NCBI RefSeq assembly: GCF_003628445.1
Contig: NZ_RBZO01000017.1
Span: 1 to 64,000, forward strand
Reading direction: 5' to 3'
Source: Oceanobacillus bengalensis
Lineage (GTDB): Bacteria; Bacillota; Bacilli; Bacillales; Amphibacillaceae
Length of the DNA: 64,000 nucleotides
Shown: piece after piece, positions 17,693 to 27,205 of the stretch
How the letters are laid out: the number at the start of each line of letters is the position of its first letter
How positions within the stretch are numbered: position 1 is the stretch's first letter
Notes under the pieces: generated by a model
The model's database searches: none
What the model saw: the letters and a program-made list of their open reading frames with translations, nothing else
Told to the model about the DNA's origin: nothing
Made by a program: the position numbers and the translations under genes

Positions 17693-20002
17693 TTACATAT
17701 CTTCCTGTTTTTGGCTAATTAATACATCTCTAGGTTTGCTGCCATTTTGCCCTGAAATCATTCCCCTATTCTCTAAAGTATCAATTAGACGAGCTGCTCG
17801 ATTGTACCCAATTTTGAAATGCCTTTGCAAAAGAGACGTACTTGCACTATTTTGGTTTATTACAAATTCAATTACTTCATCTAAAAGTTCGTCTTCATCT
17901 TCATCAACATGTACTTGTTCTAACAACTCTTCTTGCACAAATAAATAATTTGGTTCCGCCAAACTTCTTGCATAATTCGTAATCCGTTCTATTTCTTCAT
18001 CCGATACGAATGGGCCTTGTAACCTGACACTCTTACCAGCCCCATTTTCAACAAAAAGCATATCTCCCTTTCCTAAAAGTTTCTCTGCACCACTTAAATC
18101 GATAATTGTTCGGGAATCAACTTGTGATGATACGCTAAATGATATTCTTGTAGGAATATTTGCCTTGATCAAGCCTGTAATGACATCTACAGACGGTCGT
18201 TGAGTAGCTAGAATTAAATGAATTCCACAGGCTCTTGCCTTCTGAGCAATTCGGCTAATCGAATATTCTACATCTTGAGGAGAGGTCATCATTAAGTCTG
18301 CTAGTTCATCAATTACGATGACAATAAATGGCATTTTTTCATCTGTTCGTGCTTGTTGCAAGATTTTTTTATTATATCCTTCAATATTACGGACACCTTC
18401 ATGTACAAATTTCTCGTAGCGGTCTTCCATTTCATTAACAGCCCACTTAAGACTCTGCGTTGCAGCCTTAACGTCTGTTATAACTGGTGCAACGAGATGC
18501 GGAATGCCATTGTATGGAGCAAGTTCAACCATCTTCGGATCAATAAGCAAAATTTTAACATCCTCATGACTCGCTTTGTATAGAAGACTAATAAGCATCG
18601 TATTAATACAAACACTTTTTCCAGATCCTGTCGCACCTGCAATAAGACCATGTGGCATCTTTTGTATATTCGTAACCTTTGGCTGTCCTTCAATGCTTAG
18701 CCCAAGTGCAACCGTTAAAGGTGATGTGCTATCCTTAAATTCCTTCGTTTCAAAGATTTCCTGCAAACCTACCATTCGAGCTTTATCATTTGGTATTTCT
18801 ATTCCAACCGTATTTTTCCCAGGGATAGGTGCTTCAATTCGTATATCTCTAGCTGCCATATTCAGTTTTAAATCATCACTTAGATTCTTTATCTTGCTTA
18901 CTTTTACCCCCATCTCTGGGTGTACTTCAAATCTAGTCACAGAAGGACCTTGTGTTGCTTTCACAACTTTTGCTCGGACGTTAAAATGCTTTAATGTCTC
19001 CTCAAGTAATTGTTGTTGTTCTTCTATCCATACAAGATTGTCATTGTTCTCCATTACTGGATCATTTAATAAATGGTACGGTAGAAAAGTATCCTTCTGT
19101 TCAGCTTGTACGATGCTGCTTCTTACATTTTTATGATTACTAGCATGCTTTTCATTATTTTCTTTCTTAATTGTATTCTCTTGTTGCTTCTTCAATTGTT
19201 GCTGCTCAGCAAACCTCTGTTTGTCACGCATTGCTTTCTTGTCACTTGGTGTCATAATGACATTGAACGGAAAAACATTTCTTTTTTCAGAAGGGGAAGT
19301 CTCCTCCCCTAAAGATGTGGAAGAATCTTCTTCACTTTCAATGGTGTTATTTTCAGATATAACTTCAACTGTATGAGATATCTCATCTTCAAGATTTATA
19401 GTTGCTCCCTCTAACTCTTCCATACTATCCACTTCGGTTGTAGTAGCAATTTCATTATAGGAAGCACCTGGATCAACTTCTATACTGTCACTTGCAGCCT
19501 TTTCGTAAGTACTTCCCTCTTCTATATGGTTATGTTCCTGCTCTATCTTTCTATGTAAAGTATCGCTTTCTCTAAAGGCTTTACGCTTAAATGCTGGAAT
19601 TTCTTCCACATTCGTATCCATTTCTCTTTTCTGAAAGCCATAAATTGGTGAAGGTACATCTGTTGCTTGAAAAGGTTTATCTGTTTTTTTATATATTTTT
19701 CTATTTTTTTCTTGGGATTCTTCTTCCATGACCTTATGTTGATCCGCAGGCCCTTTATTTATTTGATGCACATTTTTACGGTTCATCGGTTCTCTTGTTT
19801 TTCTGTCATCTTTACTGCTTTTTACTGGTTCATCTGGAATTACCGGAAATCGAAATGATTTTTCTTTCGGATACTCGTAACGAATCCTCGCCTGTACGTC
19901 TCGCTTTATCGTCTCTCTTGCTGTATTCGGTAATTGATTCGTTTCCACCTCGTCATCATCCGTAAACAAGGTCTTTAATTTATTTATCCATTTTTCCAAC
20001 AT
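17693..20002 (-). CDS. sftA: SftA, septum-associated DNA translocase (YtpT)
   Basis: 769 residues, FtsK/SpoIIIE family without membrane helices, as in SftA. Order: short N-terminal segment (MLEKWINKLKTLF), a long acidic low-complexity linker (about 60-300), FtsK alpha/beta motor with Walker A GATGSGKSV (about 454) and Walker B LLIDPKMVEL (about 486), and the C-terminal winged-helix gamma domain (last about 65 residues) that reads SRS-type sequences. SftA clears chromosomal DNA from the division septum. The start at 20002 has AAAGAGTGA upstream; the open frame extends 20 codons further without an SD. Confidence 0.95.
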   Translation of the reverse strand: MLEKWINKLKTLFTDDDEVETNQLPNTARETIKRDVQARIRYEYPKEKSFRFPVIPDEPVKSSKDDRKTREPMNRKNVHQINKGPADQHKVMEEESQEKNRKIYKKTDKPFQATDVPSPIYGFQKREMDTNVEEIPAFKRKAFRESDTLHRKIEQEHNHIEEGSTYEKAASDSIEVDPGASYNEIATTTEVDSMEELEGATINLEDEISHTVEVISENNTIESEEDSSTSLGEETSPSEKRNVFPFNVIMTPSDKKAMRDKQRFAEQQQLKKQQENTIKKENNEKHASNHKNVRSSIVQAEQKDTFLPYHLLNDPVMENNDNLVWIEEQQQLLEETLKHFNVRAKVVKATQGPSVTRFEVHPEMGVKVSKIKNLSDDLKLNMAARDIRIEAPIPGKNTVGIEIPNDKARMVGLQEIFETKEFKDSTSPLTVALGLSIEGQPKVTNIQKMPHGLIAGATGSGKSVCINTMLISLLYKASHEDVKILLIDPKMVELAPYNGIPHLVAPVITDVKAATQSLKWAVNEMEDRYEKFVHEGVRNIEGYNKKILQQARTDEKMPFIVIVIDELADLMMTSPQDVEYSISRIAQKARACGIHLILATQRPSVDVITGLIKANIPTRISFSVSSQVDSRTIIDLSGAEKLLGKGDMLFVENGAGKSVRLQGPFVSDEEIERITNYARSLAEPNYLFVQEELLEQVHVDEDEDELLDEVIEFVINQNSASTSLLQRHFKIGYNRAARLIDTLENRGMISGQNGSKPRDVLISQKQEDM

Positions 20003-20112
20003 AAAAAAATCACTCTTTCTATTTCCATCAATTGTAATTTCTATTGTAGCATTTTTTACCACATTTTGTAGTGCATTCAGAAATTGTTATCTAGTTGTAG
20101 CGTAAATGAAAT

Positions 20113-20190
20113 ACCAAGAAAAGCGCAAATGCCCGTTTAGCAACGTGCTTCTAGACCTTTAGTCCCTGGAGAAAGCTAGGAACCACAAAC
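20113..20190. repeat. Short dispersed repeat beginning AAGCGCAAATGCCCG
   Basis: Starts like the element at 25277 (GCGCAAGCGCCC) but is short and degenerate. Noncoding gap between ytpR and sftA. Confidence 0.35.
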
Positions 20191-20224
20191 ATAAAAAACA
20201 ACCCTAGCAGTGAGCCAAGGTTGT
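20191..20224 (-). terminator. Possible terminator of ytpQR
   Basis: ACAACC/GGTTGT stem (20198-20203 with 20219-20224), followed on the minus strand by a run of Ts. The stem is short. Confidence 0.5.
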
Positions 20225-20229
20225 CCATT

Positions 20230-20835
20230 TTAAAATTTAAATTCTTCTCCAACTTGCGCATCATCTTCCAACACATAAATACCTTTTTCTTTTGGTGCAT
20301 TCGGAAGCCCTAGTTCTTTTTGCGAGCAAATCATCCCATTTGATGGGACGCCACGTAATGCAGAGGCTTTAATTTTCAAACCACCTGGCATCATTGCGCC
20401 TACTTTTGCAACAACAACCTTTTGGTCCACGTCAACATTTGGCGCACCACATACAATTTGTAACGGTTCTGATTCACCAATATCTACTTTACACACACTT
20501 AATTTATCTGCATTTTCATGTTTTTCTTTACTAACAACGTAACCAACAACGAATTTAGGACTTAAGTCAACATTAAGTTCATCACTTACGTTATTTTGTT
20601 GAAAGGCCAATTTAATTTCATCTAATCTTTCTTCTGTTAACTTAATTGTACCCGTTTCTTTTAAATCAAAATAACTTGATGCATTAAAAATATTGTAACC
20701 CAGGATTGCTCCTTCATTCGAAGTAATCTTCGTAACATCTCCAATTTTTTCATGCATTATTTCATAGCGATTTCCGTCCTGAATTGGAATAATTAATACA
20801 TCACCAATACCATTTGGATTATAGAATACATCCAT
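20230..20835 (-). CDS. ytpR: YtpR, tRNA-binding (EMAP/OB-fold) domain protein
   Basis: 201 residues. The C-terminal half (about 95-200) is a tRNA-binding OB-fold like that of PheT and MetG: VGYVVSKEKHENADKLSVCK, LQIVCGAPNVD and GMICSQKELGL. The N-terminal DUF4479-type half is found in YtpR orthologues. Function in the cell is not established. Start at 20835 (MDVFYN): AAGGAAGG is nine bases upstream, whereas the ATG three codons earlier touches the SD. It is 15 bp downstream of ytpQ in one operon. Confidence 0.93.
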   Translation of the reverse strand: MDVFYNPNGIGDVLIIPIQDGNRYEIMHEKIGDVTKITSNEGAILGYNIFNASSYFDLKETGTIKLTEERLDEIKLAFQQNNVSDELNVDLSPKFVVGYVVSKEKHENADKLSVCKVDIGESEPLQIVCGAPNVDVDQKVVVAKVGAMMPGGLKIKASALRGVPSNGMICSQKELGLPNAPKEKGIYVLEDDAQVGEEFKF

Positions 20836-20850
20836 TTCTTTCATCCTTCC

Positions 20851-21657
20851 TTAGTCTTTCACTGGTCGATTCTTTGCTAAAATAAAGATTGGTTCTAGTT
20901 TTTTATCCTCATAAATGAATGGTAGAGAAGTAATTGGAATTCTACCTTCAGCAAAAAATTTCATCATCATCTGTGCTAAAATATCATAACCTGTATTATT
21001 TTTTACATCAACCATAATTAACACATCTTGATGCGGAACACCTACAGCAAGATCTCCTTTAGCAGCTGCTTTCATTTCTTCTAAGAAAGCTTCATTTAAG
21101 ATTCGGCTTGCATCATAGCCATCTTGTGTCGCAACAAAGTAAAAATCATTTCCAGCTACCGTATCTTTTTTCGGCTTGGCACTTAGCGAGCGAACATTAA
21201 AGCTAGCAATCTCATCGATTCGCTCTTTTGTCCATCCTTCTTTTTCTAGTAGTTCTTCATCAATCAATTGGTAGGATTTCCCAAGGTCAAGCGCGTAAAA
21301 TATCCGTGTTTCTGCCGTGTGATCCTTGGTAACGAGTCTGACACCTGATTTTGTTTTTGTAGGAAAAGAAGTAGAACGGATGGTAGGATAAATACTCTTT
21401 TCCATACCTCTTAGTTGATGTTCTTCATTCATAATTCTAAGCGCTTCATTGACATGGTCAACTAACTCATCAATCGCCACTTCTCCTCGCTCATTGTACT
21501 TGGCAATTACGTTCGGCAAGGAAACTTTCATTCCACGCTTCGATTCCTTCCATTCTATCCGAAACGTATCTTTATCTCGGTTAAAGGATGTTCGATATTG
21601 GCTATTATTCAGACGTTCCTCAAGCTTCTTTTTCATTTGAATACTGGTCAATTTCAT
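20851..21657 (-). CDS. ytpQ: YtpQ, DUF1444 family protein
   Basis: 268 residues; matches the B. subtilis YtpQ length. Conserved DUF1444 features include the basic N-terminus, YPTIRSTSFP (about 93-102) and the DVLIMVDVKNNTGYDILAQM segment near the C-terminus. No signal peptide, no catalytic motif that I recognise. Function unknown. The start at 21657 has AGGGAGGGC upstream; ten further in-frame codons are unsupported. It is transcribed with ytpR. Confidence 0.92.
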   Translation of the reverse strand: MKLTSIQMKKKLEERLNNSQYRTSFNRDKDTFRIEWKESKRGMKVSLPNVIAKYNERGEVAIDELVDHVNEALRIMNEEHQLRGMEKSIYPTIRSTSFPTKTKSGVRLVTKDHTAETRIFYALDLGKSYQLIDEELLEKEGWTKERIDEIASFNVRSLSAKPKKDTVAGNDFYFVATQDGYDASRILNEAFLEEMKAAAKGDLAVGVPHQDVLIMVDVKNNTGYDILAQMMMKFFAEGRIPITSLPFIYEDKKLEPIFILAKNRPVKD

Positions 21658-21910
21658 GCATAGCCCTCCCTTCAATTTAAGTTGCAATCAGACTAGGCTC
21701 TTTTCTATAGGGTTGTTGCTTTTTCTTAAAAATAAGCTGTGGCATAAAAGGTATAAAATGTGAAGTAAGCACACGCCCGATTCCGCTGCGGCAGTACGCG
21801 CACTTCCCAGAACGGTGTGAACTAGCAAATCCCCATACGTTACTTCACAGTTTATATTAGTAGCAACAATTAATATGAAAGGAGCCACAGTATACACGTA
21901 GATTCTTATT
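21658..21910. other. Gap with a hairpin-rich, GC-richer patch
   Basis: 253 bp between ytpP and ytpQ. About 21760-21850 is GC-richer than its surroundings and starts and ends with near-complementary GTGAAGTAAG / GTTACTTCAC, so it is probably another small dispersed element. No gene is supported. Confidence 0.4.
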
Positions 21911-22228
21911 TTACGCTGATAATCCTTTTATGAAGTCAATAACTTCCTCTTTTGTTTTACGGTCTTTGCTAACAAAACGGCCTACTTCTTTCCCATCTCT
22001 GAAGGCTAAGAAACTTGGAATGCCCATAATACCATTATCAACACAGATATCAATGAACTGATCACGATCTATTTTAATAAATGTATAATCAGGAAAAGCA
22101 GCTTCTATTTCAGGTAATTCAGGTTCAAGGAAATGGCAATCTCCACACCAATCTGCTGAAAAGAGCGCAATTACGTTTTCATTTTTAGTTAATTCATTAT
22201 ATTGATCTACTGATTCAAGATTTTTCAT
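21911..22228 (-). CDS. ytpP: YtpP, thioredoxin-family protein
   Basis: 105 residues with a thioredoxin fold. The redox motif WCGDC (about 27-31) replaces the usual WCGPC, and the cis-proline is in GIPSFLAFRDG (about 72). Cytoplasmic thiol-disulfide exchange, possibly in bacillithiol-linked stress defence as suggested for Bacillus YtpP-like proteins; that is inference. The start at 22228 (MKNLES) follows GAGGGAG. It lies 44 bp downstream of a lipoprotein gene in the same orientation, so the two are probably cotranscribed. Confidence 0.92.
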   Translation of the reverse strand: MKNLESVDQYNELTKNENVIALFSADWCGDCHFLEPELPEIEAAFPDYTFIKIDRDQFIDICVDNGIMGIPSFLAFRDGKEVGRFVSKDRKTKEEVIDFIKGLSA

Positions 22229-22272
22229 ATTATCAACTCCCTCATTTATCATACCGTTTGTTACCTTCCGTT

Positions 22273-22791
22273 TCAATCATCCTGATTACTCGAAATGAAT
22301 TTCGCCATTTTCATCATTTCTTCTGCATCATTGTCTATTTTACCTTTCGTTGTATAGGTCGTGATTTTCACTCCACCTACCCCAACTTGTAACTCATACC
22401 CTTCCCCTTCATCTGGAAGAATGCGAATATAACCAAAAAGATTATCATCGCTAAATGATTCTAATGCTAATGCATCATCTGTCTTAGCCGAGCTGAAATG
22501 TAACTCACTGTTCGTTTCTTCAATCGCATTGTTAAACAAGATATACGTTTGATCCCCATCTTCCAGTACTAAATTATTTTCATCCCCACTTTGCACTTCA
22601 AGGTTATTTGGAATGTACACTGGATTCTCATTTAATTCATCGTTTGGCTCAACAGTTGTTTCATCATGAAACACTTCTTTTGTAATAGTTGTCGCATCAT
22701 TTATTGCATCATTCTCTGACTTCATGCTACATCCACTAAAAAAAATACCCATGATGATTAAAGCTACTAAGACTCGTATCGATTTTTTCAC
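22273..22791 (-). CDS. Predicted lipoprotein of unknown function
   Basis: 172 residues. N-terminal signal KKSIRVLVALIIMGIFFSGC with a lipobox ending in Cys21, so it is probably anchored to the outer face of the membrane. The mature part is acidic and rich in Asn, Asp and Glu; about 70-160 looks like a small beta-rich domain (YILFNNAIEET, FGYIRILPDEGEGYELQVGV). I do not recognise a characterised family. The start is GTG with GGAGG upstream. It precedes ytpP by 44 bp. Confidence 0.8.
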   Translation of the reverse strand: MKKSIRVLVALIIMGIFFSGCSMKSENDAINDATTITKEVFHDETTVEPNDELNENPVYIPNNLEVQSGDENNLVLEDGDQTYILFNNAIEETNSELHFSSAKTDDALALESFSDDNLFGYIRILPDEGEGYELQVGVGGVKITTYTTKGKIDNDAEEMMKMAKFISSNQDD

Positions 22792-22888
22792 AATAAGTCC
22801 TCCGATATTAGTTCTTTTTTACCACTATTTATGATACTAATAATTTGTACAAAAATCCATTTGTTTGGTATAACAATAATCCAATCTC

Positions 22889-22917
22889 TTGGAAATTTCC
22901 GATAAATTGTTTACTAT
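22889..22917 (+). promoter_or_regulatory. Possible promoter of ytoQ
   Basis: TTGGAA (22889-22894), 17-nt spacer, TACTAT (22912-22917), 31 bp before the ytoQ start. Confidence 0.4.
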
Positions 22918-22948
22918 AAATATTAGGAATAATTTTGGAGGGGATAAG

Positions 22949-23389
22949 ATGGAGTTAACTGTATATTTAGCCGGACAAATCCATGATAATTGGCGTGATG
23001 AAGTAAAACAGATAGCAGCAGAAAGAAATTTGCCGCTTTCCTTTGTTGGCCCACAAACAAATCATGATCGTTCTGACAATATTGGCGAAGCTATCCTGGG
23101 CGCTCAGCCTAGTGCTTACTATAAGGACAATGCCGCTTCAGATATTAATAATTTCAGAACACAAGTATTGATGCAAAAAGCCGATGTTGTTATTGCTCTT
23201 TTTGGCGATCAATACAAGCAATGGAATACCGCGATGGACGCAAGTGCTGCAATCACCATGAATAAGCCTACTATTATTGTGCGTCCAACTGCTTTAATTC
23301 ATCCATTAAAAGAATTATCTAATAAAGCAAATGTTACTGTTGAAACCGTAGAGCAAGCGCTTGATGTGTTAGCCTACATATATGAATAA
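22949..23389 (+). CDS. ytoQ: YtoQ family protein
   Basis: 146 residues. The nucleoside 2-deoxyribosyltransferase-like features VYLAGQIHDNWRDEV (about 5-19) and the later DVVIALFGDQYKQWNTAMDA segment (about 85) match the YtoQ family, whose reaction is not established. The start at 22949 has GGAGGGG upstream; 20 earlier in-frame codons have no SD. Alone on the plus strand, followed by a terminator at 23398-23418. Confidence 0.92.
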   Translation: MELTVYLAGQIHDNWRDEVKQIAAERNLPLSFVGPQTNHDRSDNIGEAILGAQPSAYYKDNAASDINNFRTQVLMQKADVVIALFGDQYKQWNTAMDASAAITMNKPTIIVRPTALIHPLKELSNKANVTVETVEQALDVLAYIYE

Positions 23390-23397
23390 ATGTAAGC

Positions 23398-23425
23398 AGC
23401 AGCGGTGAAACCGCTGCTCCATTCT
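23398..23425 (+). terminator. Terminator of ytoQ
   Basis: AGCAGCGGT/ACCGCTGCT (23398-23406 with 23410-23418), a tight GC-rich hairpin followed by a short T-rich stretch. Confidence 0.8.
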
Positions 23426-23444
23426 TTTACAAACTTTAGATTAT

Positions 23445-23957
23445 TCATTTTTCTACGTTATTCCAATATTCCCACTGACCCCGTAATAGTTTCACTACAT
23501 GGGTAAACATCTCTTCCCTTGTAATCAAATCATTTGTAAAAATACCAATCGCACCCTCTTTTTTCCGAACCTCCTGCCGCTTCGCATAATTATCCATGAT
23601 AAGGCCGAGCTCCTTCCCCGTCCTGAGTGCTTCATCAATTTCACTTGGCAATACGATTCTTGCACCACTGGCTGTAAATACCTTCTCATCTTCTGTGACT
23701 AATGCACCCCAATTACACAGATATAACCTATCACCAACATACATGACTCCACCTTCAAGCCCAATACCGATAAATCCTTTAGTGGATAATGCACATTGCA
23801 TCGCTCGATTAATTGCACCCTCTCTTGTTTCTTCATCAGAAAAAGGTTGTGCAGATACTCTTGAAGGAACATCTAAGGAAGCTACATTCGCTTCCTTGAA
23901 TATATTACTAACTGCATTAATTTTAGTTGGATTTTTTGATCCTATAACAATATTCAA
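23445..23957 (-). CDS. DUF84 / YjjX-type inosine/xanthosine triphosphatase
   Basis: 170 residues. VIGSKNPTKINAVSNIF (about 4-20), DEETREGAINRA (about 44) and GIGLEGGV (about 67) mark the DUF84/YjjX family, which hydrolyses non-canonical (deoxy)inosine and xanthosine triphosphates to clean the nucleotide pool. I start it at TTG 23957 because GAGGGG lies seven bases upstream; the ATG five codons earlier overlaps that SD. Family members also start immediately before this VIGSKNP strand. Confidence 0.85.
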   Translation of the reverse strand: MNIVIGSKNPTKINAVSNIFKEANVASLDVPSRVSAQPFSDEETREGAINRAMQCALSTKGFIGIGLEGGVMYVGDRLYLCNWGALVTEDEKVFTASGARIVLPSEIDEALRTGKELGLIMDNYAKRQEVRKKEGAIGIFTNDLITREEMFTHVVKLLRGQWEYWNNVEK

Positions 23958-24163
23958 CTTTATACCCCTCATGAAAGAGGCTGAGACAGTTTTTTTACTA
24001 TGGTAAAATCCGAACTATACTTCGAAATTTTCCATTATAATTTAAATTACTTCGGATTCAACTTTAGAAAGTTAACATTCTACGCTTCCTATCCTATAAT
24101 CGTTCATCTTTGGAGTCGAAAATTTTAGGTATATCCCAGCCTGTCCAAGCCTCTTCAAGTCTT

Positions 24164-25228
24164 TTATTTCGTTCGAATTTGATCAACGGTATTTTGATCC
24201 GTTGCCTTCACAAGTTTAACTAATAGTTCTTTTGCTGCTGCATAATCATCCACATGAATGATTGAAGCAGAAGTGTGAATATAACGGGAGCAAATACCGA
24301 TGACTGCTGTCGGTACACCGTTTCCAGATACATGGATGCTACCACCATCTGTACCACCATTAGAAATAAAATATTGATAATTGATCTTATTAGATTCAGC
24401 TGTATCAAGTACGAATTCTCGCATACCCTTATGTGTGATCATGGAGCGGTCAAAAATTCGAACCAATGCGCCACCACCTAGCTGCCCAAAAGCTGTTTTA
24501 TCACCTGAGGCATCATTTGCTGGAGATGCATCAAGAACATACGAAATATCTGGCTGAATCATATTTGTTGCCGTTTTTGCTCCACGTAAACCAACTTCTT
24601 CTTGTACAGTCGCACCAGAGTATAGTTCATTAGGGAGTGTTTCACCTTGTAGTTCCTTAAGCAGTTCTATTGAAAGGCCACAGCCATAACGATTATCCCA
24701 TGCTTTTGCCATAATTTTCTTCGGATTTGCCATAGGTTGGAAAGGTGTAACAGGAACAATGGAATCTCCAGGTTTCACACCAATTTCCTCTACATCTGCT
24801 CGGTCATCCGCACCAATATCAATCAACATATTTTTTATTTCCATTGGTTTTTGTCTTTGCGCATCTGTTAATAGATGTGGAGGAATTGATCCAATTACTC
24901 CAATAATCGGCCCATTATCCGTCATGATTTGTACGCGTTGAGCGAGCATCACTTGATTCCACCATCCACCTAATGGTTGAAAACGAATCATTCCATTGTC
25001 GGTAATTTGTGTGACCATAAAGCCAACTTCATCCATATGTCCTGCGACCATTACTTTTGGACCTTTACCTCGTTTTACACCAAAAATACTACCTAAATTA
25101 TCATGTATCATTTCATCGGAATATTTTTCAAGTTCTTTTCTCATGAAAGCACGGACACGATGTTCATTCCCCGGCGCACCTTGCAACTCTGTTAAATTTT
25201 TAAATAGATCAAGCGTTTCTTGATTCAT
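24164..25228 (-). CDS. ytoP: YtoP, M42-family metallo-aminopeptidase
   Basis: 354 residues. A dinuclear-metal aminopeptidase (glutamyl/deblocking aminopeptidase type, sometimes misnamed endoglucanase M). Visible metal and catalytic motifs: [12 protein letters not shown] (about 61-72), [16 protein letters not shown] (about 175), [11 protein letters not shown] (about 209), DAS near 232, and [11 protein letters not shown] (about 314). It probably forms tetrahedral dodecamers in the cytoplasm like other M42 enzymes. GGAGGGG precedes the ATG. Confidence 0.95.
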   Translation of the reverse strand: MNQETLDLFKNLTELQGAPGNEHRVRAFMRKELEKYSDEMIHDNLGSIFGVKRGKGPKVMVAGHMDEVGFMVTQITDNGMIRFQPLGGWWNQVMLAQRVQIMTDNGPIIGVIGSIPPHLLTDAQRQKPMEIKNMLIDIGADDRADVEEIGVKPGDSIVPVTPFQPMANPKKIMAKAWDNRYGCGLSIELLKELQGETLPNELYSGATVQEEVGLRGAKTATNMIQPDISYVLDASPANDASGDKTAFGQLGGGALVRIFDRSMITHKGMREFVLDTAESNKINYQYFISNGGTDGGSIHVSGNGVPTAVIGICSRYIHTSASIIHVDDYAAAKELLVKLVKATDQNTVDQIRTK

Positions 25229-25586
25229 ATAATCCCCTCCACGATATTATGTACATTTTTAGTATAACGGAAAGATATGAAAGCGCAAGCGCCCACTAAG
25301 CGACGTATGGACTAACCTGAACCATAGAAGATAAAGGAAACATGCCCATTTATGGGGTATGCCGACGTTGGCGTCTGCCCGCTTTTAGTAAGGGCCTTCC
25401 TTTTAACTTGAGTCCATTCCTGCTTTAGATTATCATCCGGTGAGGGCAGTCTCGCTAGATGCTCGGTACTGGACCTAGAAAGGGATAAATATCTTTCCAC
25501 TTACACATCACATTTTCTTTTTAATATGTTATAAGGTATACTGTTCTATAACTAAAAACACTCTAAAATTCATGAGGTGAAAATAA
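25229..25586. other. Gene-free gap containing a dispersed repeat
   Basis: 358 bp. No gene. 25277-25510 is a repeat-like element (next entry). The short open frame inside it has no SD. Confidence 0.6.
25277..25510 (-). repeat. Dispersed repeat with GCGCAAGCGCCC end
   Basis: GC-richer than the flanks. The terminus GAAAGCGCAAGCGCCC and the inner GCCGACGTTGGCGTC hairpin are the sort of structured repeats scattered in Bacillaceae genomes. A fragment of the same end occurs near 20113. Confidence 0.45.
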
Positions 25587-25901
25587 ATGAGTAAGCGAAA
25601 TGTTCTTCTTGCTTTTGCACTTGGTGCAACCATTGGTTACATAGCAAATCAACAAGTACAAACGTATCAAAAAGTATCACCAGAAAAAGCACTCAAAAGA
25701 GCGAAAGAAATATTTAAGAAAACTGGACCGATTAGTGGCTCATGGATTTACATGAAAGCAGAAGAAATAGAAAAAGATGGCCTTCTCTTTAATGCCTATC
25801 GTGGTGGTATAACGCGGACAATTGATGGTGAAAACAAACAATATGAATTTTGTATTGATGCTGAAACAGGCGGAATTATTTACAGTGAGGAAACCGTCTA
25901 A
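25587..25901 (+). CDS. ytzB: YtzB, PepSY-domain protein
   Basis: 104 residues. N-terminal hydrophobic segment (about 6-22, VLLAFALGATIGYIA), probably a membrane anchor, then a single PepSY domain with the closing YEFCIDAETGGIIYSEE pattern. PepSY domains outside the cell are thought to modulate peptidases or bind ligands; the role of YtzB is unknown. GAGGTGAAAATAA precedes the ATG. It is convergent with ytnP across a bidirectional terminator. Confidence 0.88.
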   Translation: MSKRNVLLAFALGATIGYIANQQVQTYQKVSPEKALKRAKEIFKKTGPISGSWIYMKAEEIEKDGLLFNAYRGGITRTIDGENKQYEFCIDAETGGIIYSEETV

Positions 25902-25915
25902 AATGATCATTTCCT

Positions 25916-25945
25916 AAAAAAATCGGCTTATATGCCGATTTTTTT
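25916..25945. terminator. Bidirectional terminator between ytzB and ytnP
   Basis: A perfect 12-bp stem ending in ATCGGC/GCCGAT with A- and T-runs on the two sides. Confidence 0.9.
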
Positions 25946-25947
25946 AG

Positions 25948-26805
25948 TTATTCATATTCATAGCGAACACGTTCTAACTCATCTACTTTTTCTCCATTTT
26001 GATTAAACTTTATTGCACGGTAGTACGCATCATGATAGAACGTATACCAAGCCCTTCGTTTATATCCATAATCCATCCAACTTTCTTTTTCATGAACAGA
26101 TGTTACTGGATAATCATCGTAGGCAAGTGCCCATAATTTATTTTGATGCGCATGCGTTGGCATAAGATCCGCCATATGAATAAAACAATCATCTGCCTCT
26201 TCAAAAATAATGATTGCGTGTCCATCACTATGACCGCCTGTATAGACCATTTTTAATCCTTTAACAATTTCAATTTCTTCTGCAAAGGTTTCCACCTGTT
26301 CCTCAACTGGTTGCCAATTACTTTCCCAATATGTATTTACTGACCTTATATTTGGGTTTCGCATTTCATTCCATTCAATCGCAGTTGTGTAAATCGTGGC
26401 ATTCTTAAACACTGGCTCGTAAACCTCTTCAGCTATTTTCTTCGTCAATCCACTTGCATGATCAAAATGTAAATGTGTCATTAACAACGCATCAATGTCG
26501 TCTACTGTAAGGTCTAATTCTGCTAAAGTTTCTTCTAAGAATGACTCCTCACGAACACCAAAATTACGAATTTGTTTATCCGTAAACTTATCCTTGCCGA
26601 TTCCTGATTCAATTAAGAGATTCTTTCCATCGACCTGTAAAAGTATAGGATCTGTTCGTAATTCAATTTGGTTCTTCTCATTATGTGGATACTTCTTTCC
26701 CCATAATGCCTTTGGTACTACACCAAACATTGCACCACCATCGAGAAAATTCACTCCACCTTTTAACCATGTCAACGTTGCTCTTCCTACTTGTAGTTTT
26801 TCCAT
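25948..26805 (-). CDS. ytnP: YtnP, metallo-beta-lactamase-fold lactonase
   Basis: 285 residues. The MBL zinc motif THLHFDHASG (about 108-117), the later HSDGHAIIIFE and DLMPTHAH residues fit YtnP, which in B. subtilis hydrolyses lactone signals of Streptomyces (quorum quenching). GGAMFGVVPKALWGKKYP (about 24) is characteristic of the family. The start at 26805 (MEKLQVG) follows GGAGATGGG; the open frame extends 27 codons upstream without support. Cytoplasmic, no signal peptide. Confidence 0.93.
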   Translation of the reverse strand: MEKLQVGRATLTWLKGGVNFLDGGAMFGVVPKALWGKKYPHNEKNQIELRTDPILLQVDGKNLLIESGIGKDKFTDKQIRNFGVREESFLEETLAELDLTVDDIDALLMTHLHFDHASGLTKKIAEEVYEPVFKNATIYTTAIEWNEMRNPNIRSVNTYWESNWQPVEEQVETFAEEIEIVKGLKMVYTGGHSDGHAIIIFEEADDCFIHMADLMPTHAHQNKLWALAYDDYPVTSVHEKESWMDYGYKRRAWYTFYHDAYYRAIKFNQNGEKVDELERVRYEYE

Positions 26806-27205
26806 CAACCCATCTCCCTTCCATGATTTTAGTGTAACTAAATTTGGAATTTTCCACAAATAATAACTTGCAGTATGTATTAACAAAAGGCTCTGTTCCT
26901 TTTTTTATTACTATTCATTCACTTCGGCAGAACACTTTGTGAAACTTTTTCGTTTCCTTACGCAGAGGAACCCTGCTCTGAAGCGTTAGCAAGGCGCACC
27001 CCTTTTAGTCCATTCATAGCTATTCCCCCATCATATATAATAATTGACCATTTTATATTAATTAAAATACTTTTAATTCAATAAAAACACATCAATAATA
27101 TAACCACCTGTCAATAGCTATATTCCTAAAAAATGTCTCAAAAATTCTAAAAATTAAAGGAATTTCCAAGCCTAATGTAGAATGTATAAGCAAGGAGGGA
27201 GTGCC
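26806..27205. other. Gap between ytnP and the MerR-type gene
   Basis: 400 bp. A GC-richer patch at about 26920-27010 (CACTTCGGCAGAACACTTTG onward) looks like a small dispersed repeat. The rest is AT-rich. No gene or clear promoter. Confidence 0.5.

Noticed and set aside
18576-19136. 186-codon frame antisense to sftA
   Set aside because: Shadow of a well-supported gene; composition follows the complementary codons and there is no SD.
23596-24006. 136-codon plus-strand frame opposite the DUF84 gene
   Set aside because: The opposite strand encodes a clear YjjX-type enzyme with a good SD.
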